Positions 5,615 through 5,723 of a DNA stretch of 5,723 nucleotides are shown here, piece after piece. Under the pieces are notes generated by a model, which saw only the letters and a program-made list of their open reading frames with translations, did no database searches and was not told the origin of the DNA. Source of the stretch: an uncultured Lachnospiraceae bacterium (lineage in GTDB: Bacteria; Bacillota; Clostridia; Lachnospirales; Lachnospiraceae). The stretch is taken from NCBI GenBank assembly GCA_934359535.1, contig CAKRLN010000149.1, positions 1 through 5,723 on the forward strand. The letters run 5' to 3'. The first letter of the stretch is position 1; each line of letters starts with the position of its first letter. The position numbers and the translations under genes were made by a program.

Positions 5615-5723
5615 TAGGCAATTGCGAAACTCACAGAAAGTAAAACGAACATGTACTGTGAGTACAAAATAATAAGCAGGTGCTTCAGAGCGGCCGGTAC
5701 TTAGGCGACGTATTTTGGCGCCT
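5615..5723. repeat. Palindromic intergenic element, copy C, cut by the window end
   Basis: TAGGCAATTGCGAAACTC at 5615-5632 is identical to the reverse complement of the right arm of copy A (3175-3192), and 5615-5660 matches 3108-3153 at 41 of 46 positions. An 8-bp stem, ACTCACAG/CTGTGAGT (5629-5636, 5656-5663), follows, then AAGC/GCTT (5674-5677, 5682-5685), and then AGGCG/CGCCT (5703-5707, 5719-5723) at the very end. No closing GAGTTTCGCAATTGCCTA arm appears before the window ends. The last stem would lengthen if the next bases were AAGTACC, so the window probably stops near the middle of a longer hairpin. No ORF is evident in it. Confidence 0.65.

Noticed and set aside
5485..5667. Antisense 60-codon frame across the argJ terminator
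   Set aside because: It spans the terminator and the repeat element, both better explained as non-coding structure, and has no family likeness.

Overview
The window looks like a chromosomal segment from a low-to-moderate GC Gram-positive anaerobe, most likely a gut clostridium of the Lachnospiraceae type. I infer this from the feoA-feoA-feoB arrangement, the strong AGGAG-type ribosome binding sites, the TTGACA/TATACT promoters with 17-nt spacers, and the style of the proteins. Species cannot be assigned from sequence alone. All recognisable genes lie on the + strand.

Layout. (1) Positions 1-41 hold the last 12 codons of an upstream gene that reads like the C-terminus of a ZIP-family metal transporter, followed by a strong two-way terminator (67-119). 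(2) Positions 182-2965 are a ferrous-iron uptake operon: a consensus promoter whose -10 lies inside a GTTAG/CTAAC palindrome, an approximately 127-nt leader carrying direct repeats at an exact 20-bp period, two different FeoA proteins and FeoB, closed by a GAAA-loop terminator (3012-3046). (3) Positions 3065-4089 are a monocistronic EamA-type (DMT) permease gene whose 5' leader is occupied by an imperfect palindromic element of about 85-115 bp. (4) Positions 4165-5598 are argJ (arginine biosynthesis) with its own extended -10 promoter, a leader hairpin and a terminator. A second consensus promoter is squeezed between the argJ stop codon and that terminator. (5) The window ends inside a second copy of the palindromic element seen before the permease gene.

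How the parts work together. FeoA1, FeoA2 and FeoB form one iron(II) import system, and a divalent-metal ZIP transporter next door would make this a metal-uptake neighbourhood. The permease and argJ are unrelated housekeeping functions. The genes are ordinary. The unexplained material is intergenic: the 20-bp phased array downstream of the feo start site, the dispersed palindromic element (41 of 46 positions identical between copies, without gaps), and the promoter-terminator pair after argJ that would make an RNA of about 60 nt. No wholly new protein system is visible.
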